Shown one piece after another: positions 13,001-28,000 of a DNA stretch of 64,000 nucleotides (the stretch's first letter is position 1; each line of letters opens with the position of its first letter). The translations under genes and the position numbers were made by a program. The notes beneath the pieces are model-generated. The model was not told the DNA's origin and did no database searches. It saw only the letters and a list, made by a program, of their open reading frames with translations. The stretch covers positions 22,681,564 through 22,745,563 of the forward strand of contig CAIIXF020000007.1 of assembly GCA_903813345.2 (NCBI GenBank), given 5' to 3'. The DNA comes from Owenia fusiformis. Taxonomy: Eukaryota > Annelida > Polychaeta > Sabellida > Oweniidae.

Positions 13001-16000
13001 TTAAATATCAATTTAAACAATTGTTTCATTCGGCAAAAGACAGTTTTGATTCTCTTAGAGTGGTTTAGCTGAATGTCGACCTTTAATTAACCAGTATGAA
13101 TAAAATGCTTTATCTGAGGTGCTAACAAATGACATTATGCTGCATGTACATGAATATGATTATCACTTGTAGATTGGCACCCTCAGACTGTACTAGTGGA
13201 TACTACTCTCTCCTGGGAGATGCTGTCTGTACACAGTGTGAGGCTGGCAAATATTGCAGTTCTACATCCACTGTCTCTCAAGATTGCTCAGCAGGTACAA
13301 CAGTCTAAAAGATATTCTAAATCATATTTTTAAACAACTAAACAAAAAACTTTTTTAAACAATATAATTCACATAATATAAAATATGCTTGTTACTGTAA
13401 TGCGATTATCATCCGTATGTAAATAAAATCACATGTTGCTAAGTAACCAAATTAAATAAAATTCTGACTACTTGAAGTAAATTTGCATCATGCCATGGTA
13501 CATATAATACCAAAAGGTAAGATTGCTACAACGGACCTTGCCACACCTGGTAAGGTCCAACTATTTTTTGGATCACCTCTCATACATATACATGGGAATT
13601 GAGTCACACCTGACCTTGCTTTCCTTATAAGATTATAATCATACCCCTGTCTCGCTCTTTAGGTCAGTACAGTGAAGCTGGGTGGATAGCCTGTGTGAAC
13701 TGCCCTGCAGGCTTTAGCTGTGCCGATGCTGCTTCTATTCCCGTTCAGTGCACAGGAGGTACTTTCAGCCCAGCAGGAAGTAAGTAGATTTGCAGTCTCT
13801 TGATTCACAGCGTTTACATGTTTAGAAAGTCTCAGTTTGGAATACAGTCTACTGAGCCAATAATTTTTTATGGAAAATATAGAAACACCACCCAAATTGA
13901 ATTATGAATATTCAAAAGAGGACATTTAAATCTACAATATGTAAAAATATCAAAATTATCTGAAGCAGGTGTAATATTGTGCAGTAGACCGATTCAATAA
14001 AAGATAAGTCTCAGTTTGGATAACAAAGTCTACTGGGCTAATAATTTTTTTAAACACTTTGAAACTTTGAAACATGCTGGTTTTATTTCCAATGACTTTA
14101 AAAATTAATTTTACGAATGCATATACATGAAGATATGTAAGATTGCATTTTTATGTTGTGTTACCAGGTAGGGTCATTATGATGATTAAAATAATTCAAT
14201 AGGATATGATAAATGTCGTGTTCTTATTTTGTAGCCATGACATGTGATCCCTGTACTGCTGGGAATGCATGTCCTGCAGGGTCAGCCAGTGAGACTGCAT
14301 GCACATCAGGATACTATGCACTTGCCGGTGCCTCTAGCTGTACCTTATGTGAGGCAGGAAATATGTGTCCATCAACAACTGCTTCTACAGCCTGCCCATC
14401 TGGGGAATATTCATTAGCAGGGGCAACAGCTTGTACTCCATGTCCCGCAGGTATAAGAACTTAAAATAATAAGTGAGAGTGACTGTGAAATTGGTACTGC
14501 ACAAAAAGGCATAGTCATGTAGAATTGAAAAAATGAACAAACAGAGAGGATTGAAAGAGTGGCAGACTCAAGAGGGAGAGAGCCAGAAAATATTTGAAAC
14601 GTGTGATGCATAATCTTATTTGGTGCTTTAACATGGTATATATTTTCTATTCAGGGTCCACATGTGCCAATACAGCATTGTCTCCAACATTATGTAATCC
14701 TGGTTACTATAACACTGACCCAACAGCCACTACCTGTACAGAATGCCCAGGGGGATATAAATGCCCTGACCCAACAACCAGCCCTACCGTGTGTCCAACA
14801 GGTTAGTCAGGAAAATATACTTCTTTATTTAACATTATGAAGAGAGAATTTCCGAGTAGCAATCTGTGTGTAATTAAATTGGAGAATCTTGTTAGATAAT
14901 TATTTTGAAGATATATTCTTTGAGAAACAATTTCAAATGAGTACATTAAGAAATTCACATTTGACAACTGACGTTTAACAAATCTAAAGTGGAAGGCAGT
15001 TCATTCTAAGATTTTGGAGAACCATATAAAGAGGTAAAACGAGCATTACTAATGCAATAAATATAACAGTATTATGCAATGATTTGACAGTACTTGACTC
15101 GCCATTTTAGGTTACCTCAGCGCACCAGGCTCCACTGATTGTACTCGCTGTCCAGCTGGATTTGAATGCCCTGATAATACAGATCCTGCAAAGAATGCTG
15201 CTTGTGATCCTGGTACTTTCTCAACTGCTGGTGAGATGATATGTAACCCATGTCCCGCCGGATCTTTCTGTAGTTCAACAACGTAAGTGTTCTTTCATCA
15301 CTTAGAATAATATCTTTTCAATGTTTACTTTAAATTAAAAGACAATTGCTTCTATTTCTCTACTTTTCTGTAATTATGAAAGTGATCGTCAGAAAAGTAA
15401 AGATAATGAAAGCTTTATTACTGCAGTATCACCTCAAAAATCATATTGATCCAAAATCTTGTTGAGACAAATTTGAAAAATAGGAATAAGAACATGTGAG
15501 CATCGTACAATGAAGTTTGTAGCTAAGTGTTATAAGAAAATATACACTTATTTTTCATCACAAATAATTTAATCCTTATTTCCTGGACTGGACACCCTGA
15601 ATATCTGCTTCCTCCCTTGAAAATGAATAAATAAAAAAACATGATTTTCGCTCTCTTTTTATTCAGGTCTAGGAGAGCTATAAATTGCAACCCAGGGACA
15701 TATTCCATAGAGAACTCTACTGCATGTACCGTCTGTCCAGCAGGAAAGATCTGTCCTTATACTGATGGTACTGGCATAGTCGATTGTCAGCCTGGAGAGT
15801 ATTCAGCGGCACGTTCTATTACATGTACTAAATGCCCACCTGGAAAATACTGTCCTTTCACTAATAATGAAGTTCAGGTAGGATACATAAAGATGTACTT
15901 TGTAGAGTGTCCATAGTTTTTTTTGTAACTCATTCTGTTATTTAGAAAATCTTAAATCAATTTAATGTGTTAGAATGAGAACACCTATTTTGTATGTTTA

Positions 16001-19000
16001 CTGAAGGAAAGTGCACATGTATTCACCGCAATAGAATGGAATATTTTGTATATATAAGCATGGTATATATATAATGCACAGTGGACCTGTGTAAGTGGAA
16101 CATCCTTGGGACCACAAAAAAGTGTTCAACTTGCGAGATGTTCTACTTACAGAGGGTCATTAACATGGAGTCAGTGAACCTTTACCATCTATGCTGTATA
16201 TATATCAGGCCCGTAGCCAGAATTTTCCAAGGGGGGGTTCACTTTGGCAAATTTGGCCAAAAATCACTCAAAAAATAGTCAGAATGGTGAAAAACTGCAT
16301 GATTTTGAAAGAAATTTTGACCGGGGGGGGGGGGTCCCTGGCTACGGGCCTGTATATATGTATATTATGTATTGTGCTTCAGTATGATTGTCCATCAGGC
16401 ACGTATGCCTTGGAAGGCCAGGATGCGTGTACTGAATGCCCACCAGGATTCTACTGCCCAGATAAGAATCAAGCACTTGAGATTGCATGCGAAGATGGAT
16501 CATTCTCTGTTGGTAACAAATCATCATGCACTGTTTGTCCAGCTGGTTACTATTGTGAATTCAAAGACTCTGACAGCAGGTACTGTATGACTAGAGTATA
16601 TATTTTCTCTTAATTTAATGTGGTTATAGCCAAGTAAACTTATACCATTTCTCACAGAATATGTTCTAGAGGAAGATTACATTCATTGTTAAAGATCACC
16701 ATTACATCCTTTTGCCCCATTTTCTAAGAAGCTGCTTTTTGATCATGTGAATTCAAATCATGTCATTTTTATGTCACCACTTTGTTATTGTCTCCATTTT
16801 TTGTGATGTCATCTGGGGTTTGGCGTCTATAACAAATGGCAGGTGGTGACATTGTATGTTTATGCCTTGTTTAAAAAATGGTAAGAGAATTTAAAAGATC
16901 TGCTTGAAAAATCTAGACAGTTTTGAATAAAGATACTTTCATATCAGTTGAATTAGTGCTCATATCGAATTATGTTTTGCTCCAGAGTTGCCTGTGAATC
17001 GGGCGAATATGCCCTGGAGGGGTCAACTATCTGTGAAGTATGTCCTGAGGGGTACCAGTGCCCAAGTACAACTCAGGCTGGGACTATTTGCAATCCAGGG
17101 TTCTACAGTGAAGGTGGATCCACAAACTGTACAGGTTGTGAACCTGGGTTTAAGTGTACAACTACTGAAAGTAAGTGAAGCTTGTGTTTTTATTTTGTAA
17201 TAAAAGCTCATATTATTACTTGAATTAAGACTGATACTCATACATGTCAAAAATAGAATAAACGATCTCTCAAGAGTTGTTGGTCGAGATTGACAGTCTT
17301 ATGACTGAAATTAGCCAATCAGATACGTGCTTGCTAATACCTGGTGAAAACAAACCAACAAAAACATTTATGTACCTGTCACCTCAAAATCCCTGCAATT
17401 GATATTGCAGTGATACCATACAAGCAATCATACAACCTCTCCTTGTGGTATAGTATTTACTTTATTAAACTCTTGAATCCCAGTCTCTAAAATCGGTTGA
17501 AACCAGAGAATTTTTCATTTTTGCCACCTTTTGATATTTAACTACATTCATGATTCATATACAACTTTAAATGCTCAACTTAGTAAAATCAGACGGCGGA
17601 GATCATCAAGTTATGTTTAAATTGGATGAAAATTGTTCAAATAAGAGCAATTTTAGTGAAAAATTTTGTGACGGATTTTCTCGTCACCCTGGGTTTCAAG
17701 GTCATTTCTGAGGTGACGAGATATCTCGTCACTCCAGGTAGTCAAGAGGTTAATAAAAAACTCTTTGAAATAAATGTATCACTGTTACTTAAATTAAACA
17801 AAAATTCAATATATTTTTTCCAGTCTCAGCTCGTGCTGAGTGTGATCCAGGGACATATTCTACAGGACTTGCTCTGATCTGCAGCCCATGTGACGCAGGC
17901 TATATATGCCCTATGGCCTCTACAACTCCTCGTCCATCTGATGGACTCTGTAATCAAGGTGGATATTGTGATGGGAAAACGTTCTCCCCATGTCCTGCAG
18001 GAACTTATAATCCAAATAATGGCTCATCGACTGTCGATGAATGCTGGCCCTGTCCACCAGGTAAGTGGTTGATATGTAACAAATGTTCCTATGCACGAAA
18101 ATGTATTCAATCAAAATGGAATATATGCAATATGGTATATCATTGATTCTCTACCTTGGTGTATACAATATGGTATATCATTGACTTTCTACTTTGGTGT
18201 ACAATATGGGATATACTACAATTTTGAAAATGAGGCGAGAGAGGAATATGCAGTCTTTCTGTTTTGATCTTGTGATGTCTATTATTAAATTTAAAATTAA
18301 AAGTATTTATCTAGATTACCAGGTGTTCAAGTGATATAACTATTTTGGATGTGGCCATTAATAATGTGACTAGGTATTCTAAACAAGATATGGTCTTTTT
18401 TTCAGGATATTATTGCGAGGGACCAGGGGAGATCGCATATGAGGATTACCTGTGCCCGGAAGGACATTACTGTCTCCAAGGAACCACTGTCCGTACACAG
18501 TACCCTTGTCCAGGTAACGGTCCTAATTACTCGATTGAGGTGCCCAGTTCTACTGCATAGAAAATTTTCAATTTACTTAATTACTTAATTAATTATATAC
18601 AGTATGACCTGTAATATGGAATACCTTTGTAAGTGGAACACCCCCATAAGTTGAAGACTGTTTCAAAGTTATGTTACCAATTTACTAATCCAATACAAAC
18701 CTCTGAGTTGAGCACTACTCTGGGGCATCAATGTTCAATGTACATACGTTTTTTTATTTTATTTATTTATTTTTTTGTACATAAATTTTACTGTTTTACA
18801 GTTTACAGCTACAATGTATTTTATTCAAGGTGGTTCTTACTATAACCAAACTGGTGCCACCAACGTAGCTTTGTGTATCCCTTGCCCTGAGGCTAACTAC
18901 TGTCCCGAGGGGTCTGTTCTACCTCTCGATTGCCCTGCTGGATTCTATTGTACTGGTGGTCAGTCCAGCGCATTCCAAAATGCCTGCCCAATTGGAACGT

Positions 19001-22000
19001 ACAGTAACCAAACTGGTCTAACAAGTAAGATCACAATGCATTATTATAGGATTATTATAAAAAAACGCATATGTCATTTAAATCGTCAATGGCTGTCGTG
19101 AATTACTTGCAAAATTTTACGGCTTCAATCAATTTTTAATGGGCTGAAAGGAATGATGGGTGCTCAGCCAGAATATTTCATATTGATAAAATATTTGTAT
19201 TGTTTGTTCATTTAAAAATAAAGACATTAAAATTCTTCAATGAATTATAACTTAAAAATATCTTTTGTTTAGCTGGCAACCAGTGTGTATTCTGTCCGGC
19301 TGGAAGTTATTGTCCTGCGGGAACCCAGGCAGAACCTCGTGTTACTCCAATACCATGTGAACCTGGACGCTACAATCCTGATGAAAAGGCTGGTCATCCA
19401 CTAAACTGTAGGCTTTGTGATGCGGGTTTCACTTGCCCTAGGGTTGGACAGCACAGTGTTACAGACCCATGTATGGAAGGTGAGTTGTCATCATATCTGG
19501 CCAAGCTCTTCAAATTGTCAACAATTTGAATTGGATGTTAAAAATGGAAAGCTTTTGTAGAATATGCGAAAATGTATATTGTTTAGTAAAAGCCAGCCAC
19601 CTTCCAAACAGAATGCAAGATTTCAATAATATGCATAATAATCTATGGTATTCTTGTTCCTCTAGGCCACTACTGTCCTAATGGCACGATAACTGCAGAC
19701 CAGTATCCGTGTCAGCCTGGTACATTGACTGGGAGAGATGACTTGACATCCGCTGATGAGTGTGACCCTTGCCCTGCTGGCGTCTATTGTTCCTGGGGGA
19801 CAGGTATGTATATTTGGTACATGTATATACAGTTTATGTTTATACTGAGCATACGTGTATATATATACTATTCGTGTATTTATTGTTCATGTATATACTG
19901 TTTGTTACTATTCGTGTATTTATTGTTCATGTATATACTGTTTGTCTACATACTGTGCATATATATATATATATTGTCCATGTAATATATACTTCTCATT
20001 CACATACTGTGGTTCATGTATACGATATTCATTTATTTACTGTGTATATGCTACTGTGTACATGTATGTGGTTCCTTTTATTTACCCGTTTTATAAGTTA
20101 CAAAAAATCATGATGTTTAAATCTTCATCTGGTTTGCAATCAACTTTGAGATGACAAGCCCAGAATTTGATGAATAAATATATTGGAGCTTGTCTCTCAA
20201 TAAATACCAAGTAAATAGTCCCAGAGGAGACAGTCAGATTGACGGCTACAATGCTTTAGAATGACAAGATGTTGTTTGAAATTAATAAGAGGTAAAACAT
20301 TTAATCAACTTTGTTTTAGGTGTAACGATAAATCCACCCCAGCCATGTGCCCAGGGGCATTACTGCCCTGCCCAGACCCCCTCACCTGACCGCTACGATT
20401 GCCCCTCAGGGACCTATACATATGCCTCAAACTTGACAGATGCAAGCGAGTGTACACCTTGTGATCCTGGATACTACTGTGAAGGTATGTTACAAGTTTA
20501 TTGTTTTACATATTTTACATACATGTTGTGCATATGATTGCAGGCTTTTCTAGTAAATGAAAGAATGAGCAAGATAATAAAATTAAAACATCATACTCAG
20601 AATAAAAGAGTAAAAGTGTACACTTGTGTGAGCAGACAATCTGCAAATAACTTGAAATATATGTCACTGATTTTTATGTCATCACCACAAGTGGTGTCAT
20701 ATTGTTATGGTCTCCTGACATTTTTTGGATGGTGTTCGGCATCTGTAACACATGGCAAGTGCTGACATATTGCTTGTTAATGCCTTGTTATTCAAATATT
20801 TGAATATGGCCATAGTAGGACAGAGAATATGGTAATGATATACCAGATACACAAATTACTAGTACATGATTCGCTGTATTGCTTTGTTTGCAGGTGGTCT
20901 TAAAGAGGTCTCTGGTATCTGTGTACGTGGCTACTACTGCCCAGAGGGTACAAAGTTGGCCACAGAGTTTGCTTGTCCAAATGGGACCTACAATGATGAA
21001 GAAGGCAAATCCGCTGTATCCGACTGTAAAAATTGTACACAAGGTAAAAAAATGAATCGGGCAGAGTTATACTTAATGAAAATGAGAATCACTTCTTTTA
21101 AACTTGATACTTAAAGAGATCCTAGAGCCAAGAGTGCAGCCAACAATGTGCCTTGTTTATTAATTGTTTCACTGTGCTTAAGTCTGGGAATCGGATATTC
21201 TCTAGGATGAAATTTTTTTAATAGTAAGTGAGGATCGTCATAATAATCAATTCATTTCATAAAGATCATATTTTACTTTGAAATGTTCATTGATATCAGC
21301 ATGTTTAACATAGCTTATTGCCCGCTCTGAATCTTAAGAATTTTAATAAATGCTGATAGAAAAATGGTTAATACAAACAGAATAGAAAATTAGCATACAT
21401 AAATTTTATATTTATATTTTCCAGGTCAATATTGTGAACATGGTGTGAGCGCCCCAGTGTCATGTCCTGAAGGTACATACATGCCTTATGGTATAGATCC
21501 TGCTACTCTAGGGACAACTGATGTTTACATAGGCCCAGGTAAGGTGCCTCATATGATTCAATATTTTCAAAATGTTATATTGTTACTTTTAAATTTATTT
21601 GAATGGTCATATGTTTCAAAAGAAGAGGGTTGGAGGGACCAGTTTTCGATTAAATTCTTCAAATCCCAAGATCCATTGGGGACAGGGATGGTGAGAGAAT
21701 GCATAGACTTGTCTAATTAACTTATCTAATCCTTTGTAATGTTTACAGGTGACCCTGCCAGAAGGATATTTGACTGCTTGGAGTGTCCTGGAGGTAATTT
21801 CTGCTTGGGGAATACAATAACGCCTGCTGTCTGTAGTAAGGGTTACTACTCTAAACCTGGAAAGAGTGTCTGTGAAATATGTGAGATAGGGTAAGTACAC
21901 GATATGGGCACCTGATAGGCATATGGTTACATATATAAATAGATTAGTTTCTTCTGCCACTTAAAGATAAGGATTGAGATGAAAGGATCATTAAGATCAA

Positions 22001-25000
22001 AAAGAACTACCGTAAGTTGAATCATGTTTAGCTTTAGTGTTCCAGGAAAGCCATATTATCTAGCTACCATTAGTATATGCATGTAAAGATCTTTGTAAAT
22101 AATATTCATGCATTAGCTTCATACATACTTATGGCACATATAATTTACATTTTGAAAAGTAGGGAACTTTGAGGTGGTTCAAACCCATTTTACCTGAGTA
22201 GGTCCAGATTGTGAAGATGGCAAGTCTAGTTGGGTTGAACTTTAACAAATCAGGAAGATGGTGGATTGCCAATTAGCCAAGACTAGAATGATTCAGGCCT
22301 AGAATTTACTAGCATTTCAATTACATACATTAATAATTACACGCTCTTTGCAGACATTACTGTGATAGTGACACAACATCTTACACTGATATGATCACCA
22401 ACAAGCAATGTCCCTGTGGCTCCATCTGTGATTATGGTCTCAAGGATGTCAATGATGCCATTCAATGTCCAGCAGGGCACTACTGTGAACAAGGTATGTT
22501 TTAAAACAATGCTGTTTTGGTTTTCAGAGGTATAAGGTAATGTATCAAAATATTGGCAATGTAACTTATTTATCACACATTTGGTGAGGTTTTACACCTG
22601 ATAGGACAATAAACGTCCATTGGACTTCATTTTCATAGGTTCAATGGAAAGTTTTGATAATTTTCTCTGAAGTGTTTTTGAATTTTGAAATGTGAAAAAA
22701 ATGAAAAGCTAACCAACATAAGTTCCCTCTGTACAGAAATTCAAGAAGTTTGTATGCATATTTTAAATGCTCGAATATTATGATGCCATTGTTAAAAAAA
22801 ATTGTTATGAGAATACATGAGGGAGAGGGTTGAATAAGAGATGCTTTCTTTGTCCCTCAAAAAATGACAAAATGACTCATTTTCATAATGTAGGAGTAAT
22901 TGAACCACACAAGTGTCCTGTGGGAACGATTCGTAGGACAACAGGAGGCTGCAATGTGACAGCTGACTGTTTGCCATGTGACGCAGGCTACTACTGTCTG
23001 GAAGGCTCTAGCACAACAACAGGGGAGTGTGAAGTGGGCTACTACTGTCCCCAACCCATTCCTAACCCATATGGGGCAATTCCAGCTGAAATTGGATCTT
23101 ATGGTGCTAAGCAGGTATGCATACTTTGACAGAAAGATCCATTTTTCAGAAACTTTTAGCATTTTGGAAAAATATGGGTTATGGCTATGAAATATTTATC
23201 CTGCAATGACTGTTTCGCTTCCAAAATAAATTAAAGGTTGTATGTTAAAAATACGTAATGTAATGGTATGTCAAACCTAGTTGCTTGAATTCCACTCTTT
23301 AATCATTTTTAACTTATACGATTTGTAGGCACAATGTCCAGCAGGCACATACACCAATGTCACAGCTACACCAGACTTAGCTAGTTGTAATCAATGCCCC
23401 GCAGGCTACTATTGTGAGATAGGAACAGGACAGCCTGTAGACTGCCCTGCTGGCTCTTACTGTGTAGCTGGGGTTAGTGTTCCAGTTCCTTGTCCAATGG
23501 GAAGATATGGCAATTCCTCAAGTAAGTAACCTCTTGGATTTTCAGCTACAGGGTGGGGTTTATGGGTACAATGTTTGTTGACTTAGATATGCAAGTAGGT
23601 TTTTCTTTGATTGTTAACTTTCATCTAAGAAAACTGAGAAAACTTTTTGAAATTCAACATTTTGAAACCATAATATGTTGGTTATGGTCCTATATATTGC
23701 ATAGCCCATTCATGTTTAACCACTAACTGGTATGCATACTTCCTAATATCTACCCTGATTCAGTTGTTTATTTTATATTTCATTGCTAGATCTTGGAGCC
23801 ATGACTGACTGTAATGAATGTGATCCTGGCCAGTATTGTGATGCACCTGGTCTAGTCAGCCCTCGAGGGCCATGTGATCCTGGGTTTGTTTGTTATCTTG
23901 GTGCCAAGGAATCTGGGCCAATAGATGGCGTCACTGGAGAACTCTGCCCGGCAGGTGGATTTTGTGAATCGGGTAAGTCAGTTCAGTTTTCAAATGGTCT
24001 AAATTGTTAATGTTCATTTAACTATTTAGCTCACATGGTGAGCTATAGCTATCACTCACTTGTTTGGCATTTTTGTCACATGTTGCATATCTAAAATAAA
24101 TCAACATAAAAGACGATATGAGTTTCAAGTTATTTACCATACATTTGCTTAATCGTATCGCTTGTATTTACAAACATACATTTGATTGAATTGTTTTGTA
24201 TTGTAATGCATTACGGTTATATATTTATTGCCTACATGAATGAGAATGCATTTCCATTTAAGGAAGTTCATGATACCATGTTATGTGTTTCTAGGTTCGT
24301 ATTATGCCAAGCCTTGTCCACAGGGTACATATAGTAATGTGACTGGGGCAGTGAACCATTATGACTGCTTTGACTGTGACCCTGGGTACTATTGTTCCTC
24401 AGTGGCCGGGGGTGAGCCGACTGGACAATGCTGGGGAGGATACTTCTGTACCGGGGGTGCTAAAACACCTCGGCAAAACATCACTCAACCTGGTATGTTG
24501 TGATCAATACAGTTTTGTTTTATAGTACTAAATATTCAACTCTGCAGTTTGGACTATTGTTATTGGATTTAAACTTGTGGTCTGCTATATTTCAGTAACA
24601 TGAGTTTCCAGCAGGTCCAAGGAAAAGTACAACTCCTCAGATATAGTCAGTGGCAAATATTAGAGTGTTCATTATCAGGAACTCTGAAATTCTATACAAA
24701 ATATTGTATTTCTTATGCTTCTCAGTTGCCAAATTGTCAATGTATATAAGTTGAATTGCAGTGTTGCATTTTAAGATCTGATTAGTTACGAATCCTGTTG
24801 TTGTTTTGCAGGTCATTATTCCCCCAATGGTTCTGTAACCCCTAGAGAGTGTGAAACAGGGACATACCAGCCATATGATCGCCAATCAGAATGCATCATT
24901 TGTGAGCCTGGATATTACTGTCCTGAAAAAGCCATGACAGATCATATCCATTGTCCTCCAGGGCAATATTGCCCAAATAATACTGTTGTTCCCCTTGATT

Positions 25001-28000
25001 GCCCTCCTGGCACGTACTCTAACATAACAAATGCTTATGATATAAGCCAATGTAATAACTGCCCACCTGGCCAATATTGTGCAAATCGTGGTGCAACAGA
25101 GCCATCTGGACCATGTGCTGCGGGCCATATCTGCTATGGGCTTGCCCTCTCCGATGACCCAGTGTATAATGATAATCCGAGTGGGAATAAGACAATTATT
25201 TTGTATGGAGATACATGTGCAGCTGGTCACTATTGTGTAGAAGGAACTGCAAATATGGAGCCATGTCCCCGTGGCATGTACTTACCGGATTTAGGTGCCA
25301 CCAATATCTCGGATTGTTTACCGTGTGATCCTGGGCAATACTGTGATGGCATTGGGCTGAATGCCACCTCAGGTATATGGCTTTCACATCTAATTCACAA
25401 TTCAGATAACAACAGGGGCGTTTTGTACTCTTTTTCATGATAATCATTTTGATAAAATCATTTTTATGACCATTATCTACAGTACATGTTCATTTATAAA
25501 ATTTCACTATGTATCATTAGATTGTGTTCATGAAAAGTGAACTGGGAACATTTAATTATGCATTATCATTTTTGAATTTTAGGAGACTGTGATGCTGGCT
25601 ATTACTGTGTAGGGGGCGCTTATCTAAAGGACCCATCTGATAATGCTACCACTGGCGACATCTGTCCATTAAACTACTACTGTCCTCAGGGCACTGAAAG
25701 TCCAAGGTTGTGTGCTATAGGATATATGGCTAACTACACTGGCATGGAGTTATGTAGTCTCTGTGCAGAAGGGTTTATATGTTATCCTGGACAGACACCA
25801 CAAGCTTGCCCTGAAGGTAAGGGTTGTTCTTAAAACATGCAAAAATTACTCTAAAATAGTCAATGAATTTATCAATAATGAATATATTCCTCATGAAATT
25901 AACTTTCAATAAAATGATAGACAATTTTGCCATAAACTGTCATTTTGGTCTTTATGAACCAATCAGATGAGATGACCAAGGGCTCGTGTAAACTGTGTAT
26001 TTCTTGTTTCTATTGTGACAACACAAATGATCCAGTGGTCCTCTACAAGGTTGGACGAGGGAAACATTTTCCTTGACCAACTTTTTTGACATTTTTGTAT
26101 GAAATTGCAAATATTGTTTCAGGGTTCTATTGTCCTGCCAGTACGGTGTTGAAACCATTGACCGCTCCTACCCCCTGTTTGTCTGGGACCTACAACAACA
26201 GAACTGGTCTGGGGGCGGAGTCTGAATGCACACCATGTGATCCTGGAATGTACTGCTTTGCTGATGGTATGTTAACAACCGTGTAAAAGCTACTTTTGCA
26301 TACAATCTGTTGTTTAAAAGTTTTGTATATTAAATTCACTGTTTCAGAATTGAAAAAGCCTATGATATGAAATGATTTGATATCATTAACTTGATATTAA
26401 TTCACTGAGATCTTATATATTTTGTTTAAAAAATCAGATATGAATATTAGAGATTGCCTTTATCATTACAGGACTGACACAACCAACTGGCGAAATTAAT
26501 GGAGGATATTGGTCACTTGAGGGTAGCGACACTCCAACCCCCAATACAGATCTTGACCCCCTCAAGGGATACTGTCCAAAGGGTTATTACTGCCCCCCAG
26601 GATCAGTCCAACCTCTACCATGCCCCGTTGGCACATACGGGTAGGTGTTTTCACTTATGAACATTTCTCATATAGTTTATTTATAGGTTTTTATTGTATG
26701 TTGATTCAGGTCAAAATTGAAAATTTAATTTTTTCCTCGTTCTGAATATCCAAACAGATGTACTAATCTAAATTATTCTGGTGCATCGCATAGAAATATA
26801 TCACATCATTACTTGTAATATATCATTTGCATGATGTTTTAATTTCAGATACCAGATACAGTATGCTGACATCTCTAACTGTGATGCCTGTCCAGCAGGT
26901 TTATACTGTCCATATCAAAACATGACTGTTGACCCCACCAAACCACTAGACACTGAGCTACCTAAATGTAGTGCTGGCCATTACTGTGTTGGGAAGTCAA
27001 ATGAACCAAACCCTGTCAACGAAACTCATGGGGATGAGTGTCCTACTGGTAACTTTTTTTGTTTATTTTATACAGTTTCATATAATGGTATTCATAATAA
27101 GTACCAGTTGGGCTAATTAGTATTCTGTCTATATCTATTTGCTTTTTTCTGTTCAGTAACTTCATGGCATAATGTTAAATTTCAGATGCAAAAGTCTATT
27201 TCATGAAAATATAACAATTTAAGGATGACATCTTAACCAGTTGATTTACTGGATTCATCTATTAAGGCATGAAAGTGGTTTCAATGTTCAATTTCAGGTC
27301 ATTTTTGTGTTGAGGGGAGTAGTGCTCCATCACCATGTGTCCCAGGTACCTACCAGAACAATACCCGCCAAGCATCCTGTAAACCATGTCCTGCTGGATA
27401 TTACTGCCTCCAGAACACATCAATACCATTTGAGTGTCCCCCAGGCCACTATTGTCTCGCGGAGGCAGTGGAGCCGTATACCAACCCATGTGTGATAGGC
27501 ACCTTCAATAATCTCACAATGGCCTCAACTCCATTTTACTGTCAGGATTGTCTGCCTGGGTAAATATTGATAACATTTCATCAATTGTACAACTGCTTCT
27601 CCCTCTTAGCTACTCAAACTTCTAAAGTGAATATGTAGAAGAGGTTGAACGGTTTCTGGACAACTCGGACCCAGGACAAGTCGGACCCTGGACAACTCGG
27701 ACCCAAGACATCTCGGACCCAAGACATCTCGGACCCAAGACAACTTGGACCCAAGACAACTCGGACCACTTTTTGAAATAATGATTTTTATCATTGTTTA
27801 GGTTTTTTTAGTCTTTGTTTTATGCTTATTAAATATATTACACATTGTAAATACATATTTTGTACTAATTTGATTAAAATGTTTTAATTTGACTTATTTG
27901 ATGAAGATTAAGTAGAAGCTATTGAAGCTATAAACCAAAGACAACTCGGACCACTTTCTGAAATGTTAGTTTTTGTTAGGTACTTTTTTGTTTTCATAAT

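Noticed and set aside
19769-20154. Long open frames rich in Tyr, Val, Cys and Ile
   Set aside because: Produced by TATA/TGTTCATG low-complexity intron DNA with a 40-bp duplication; not continuous with exon 19 or 20 in splice phase.
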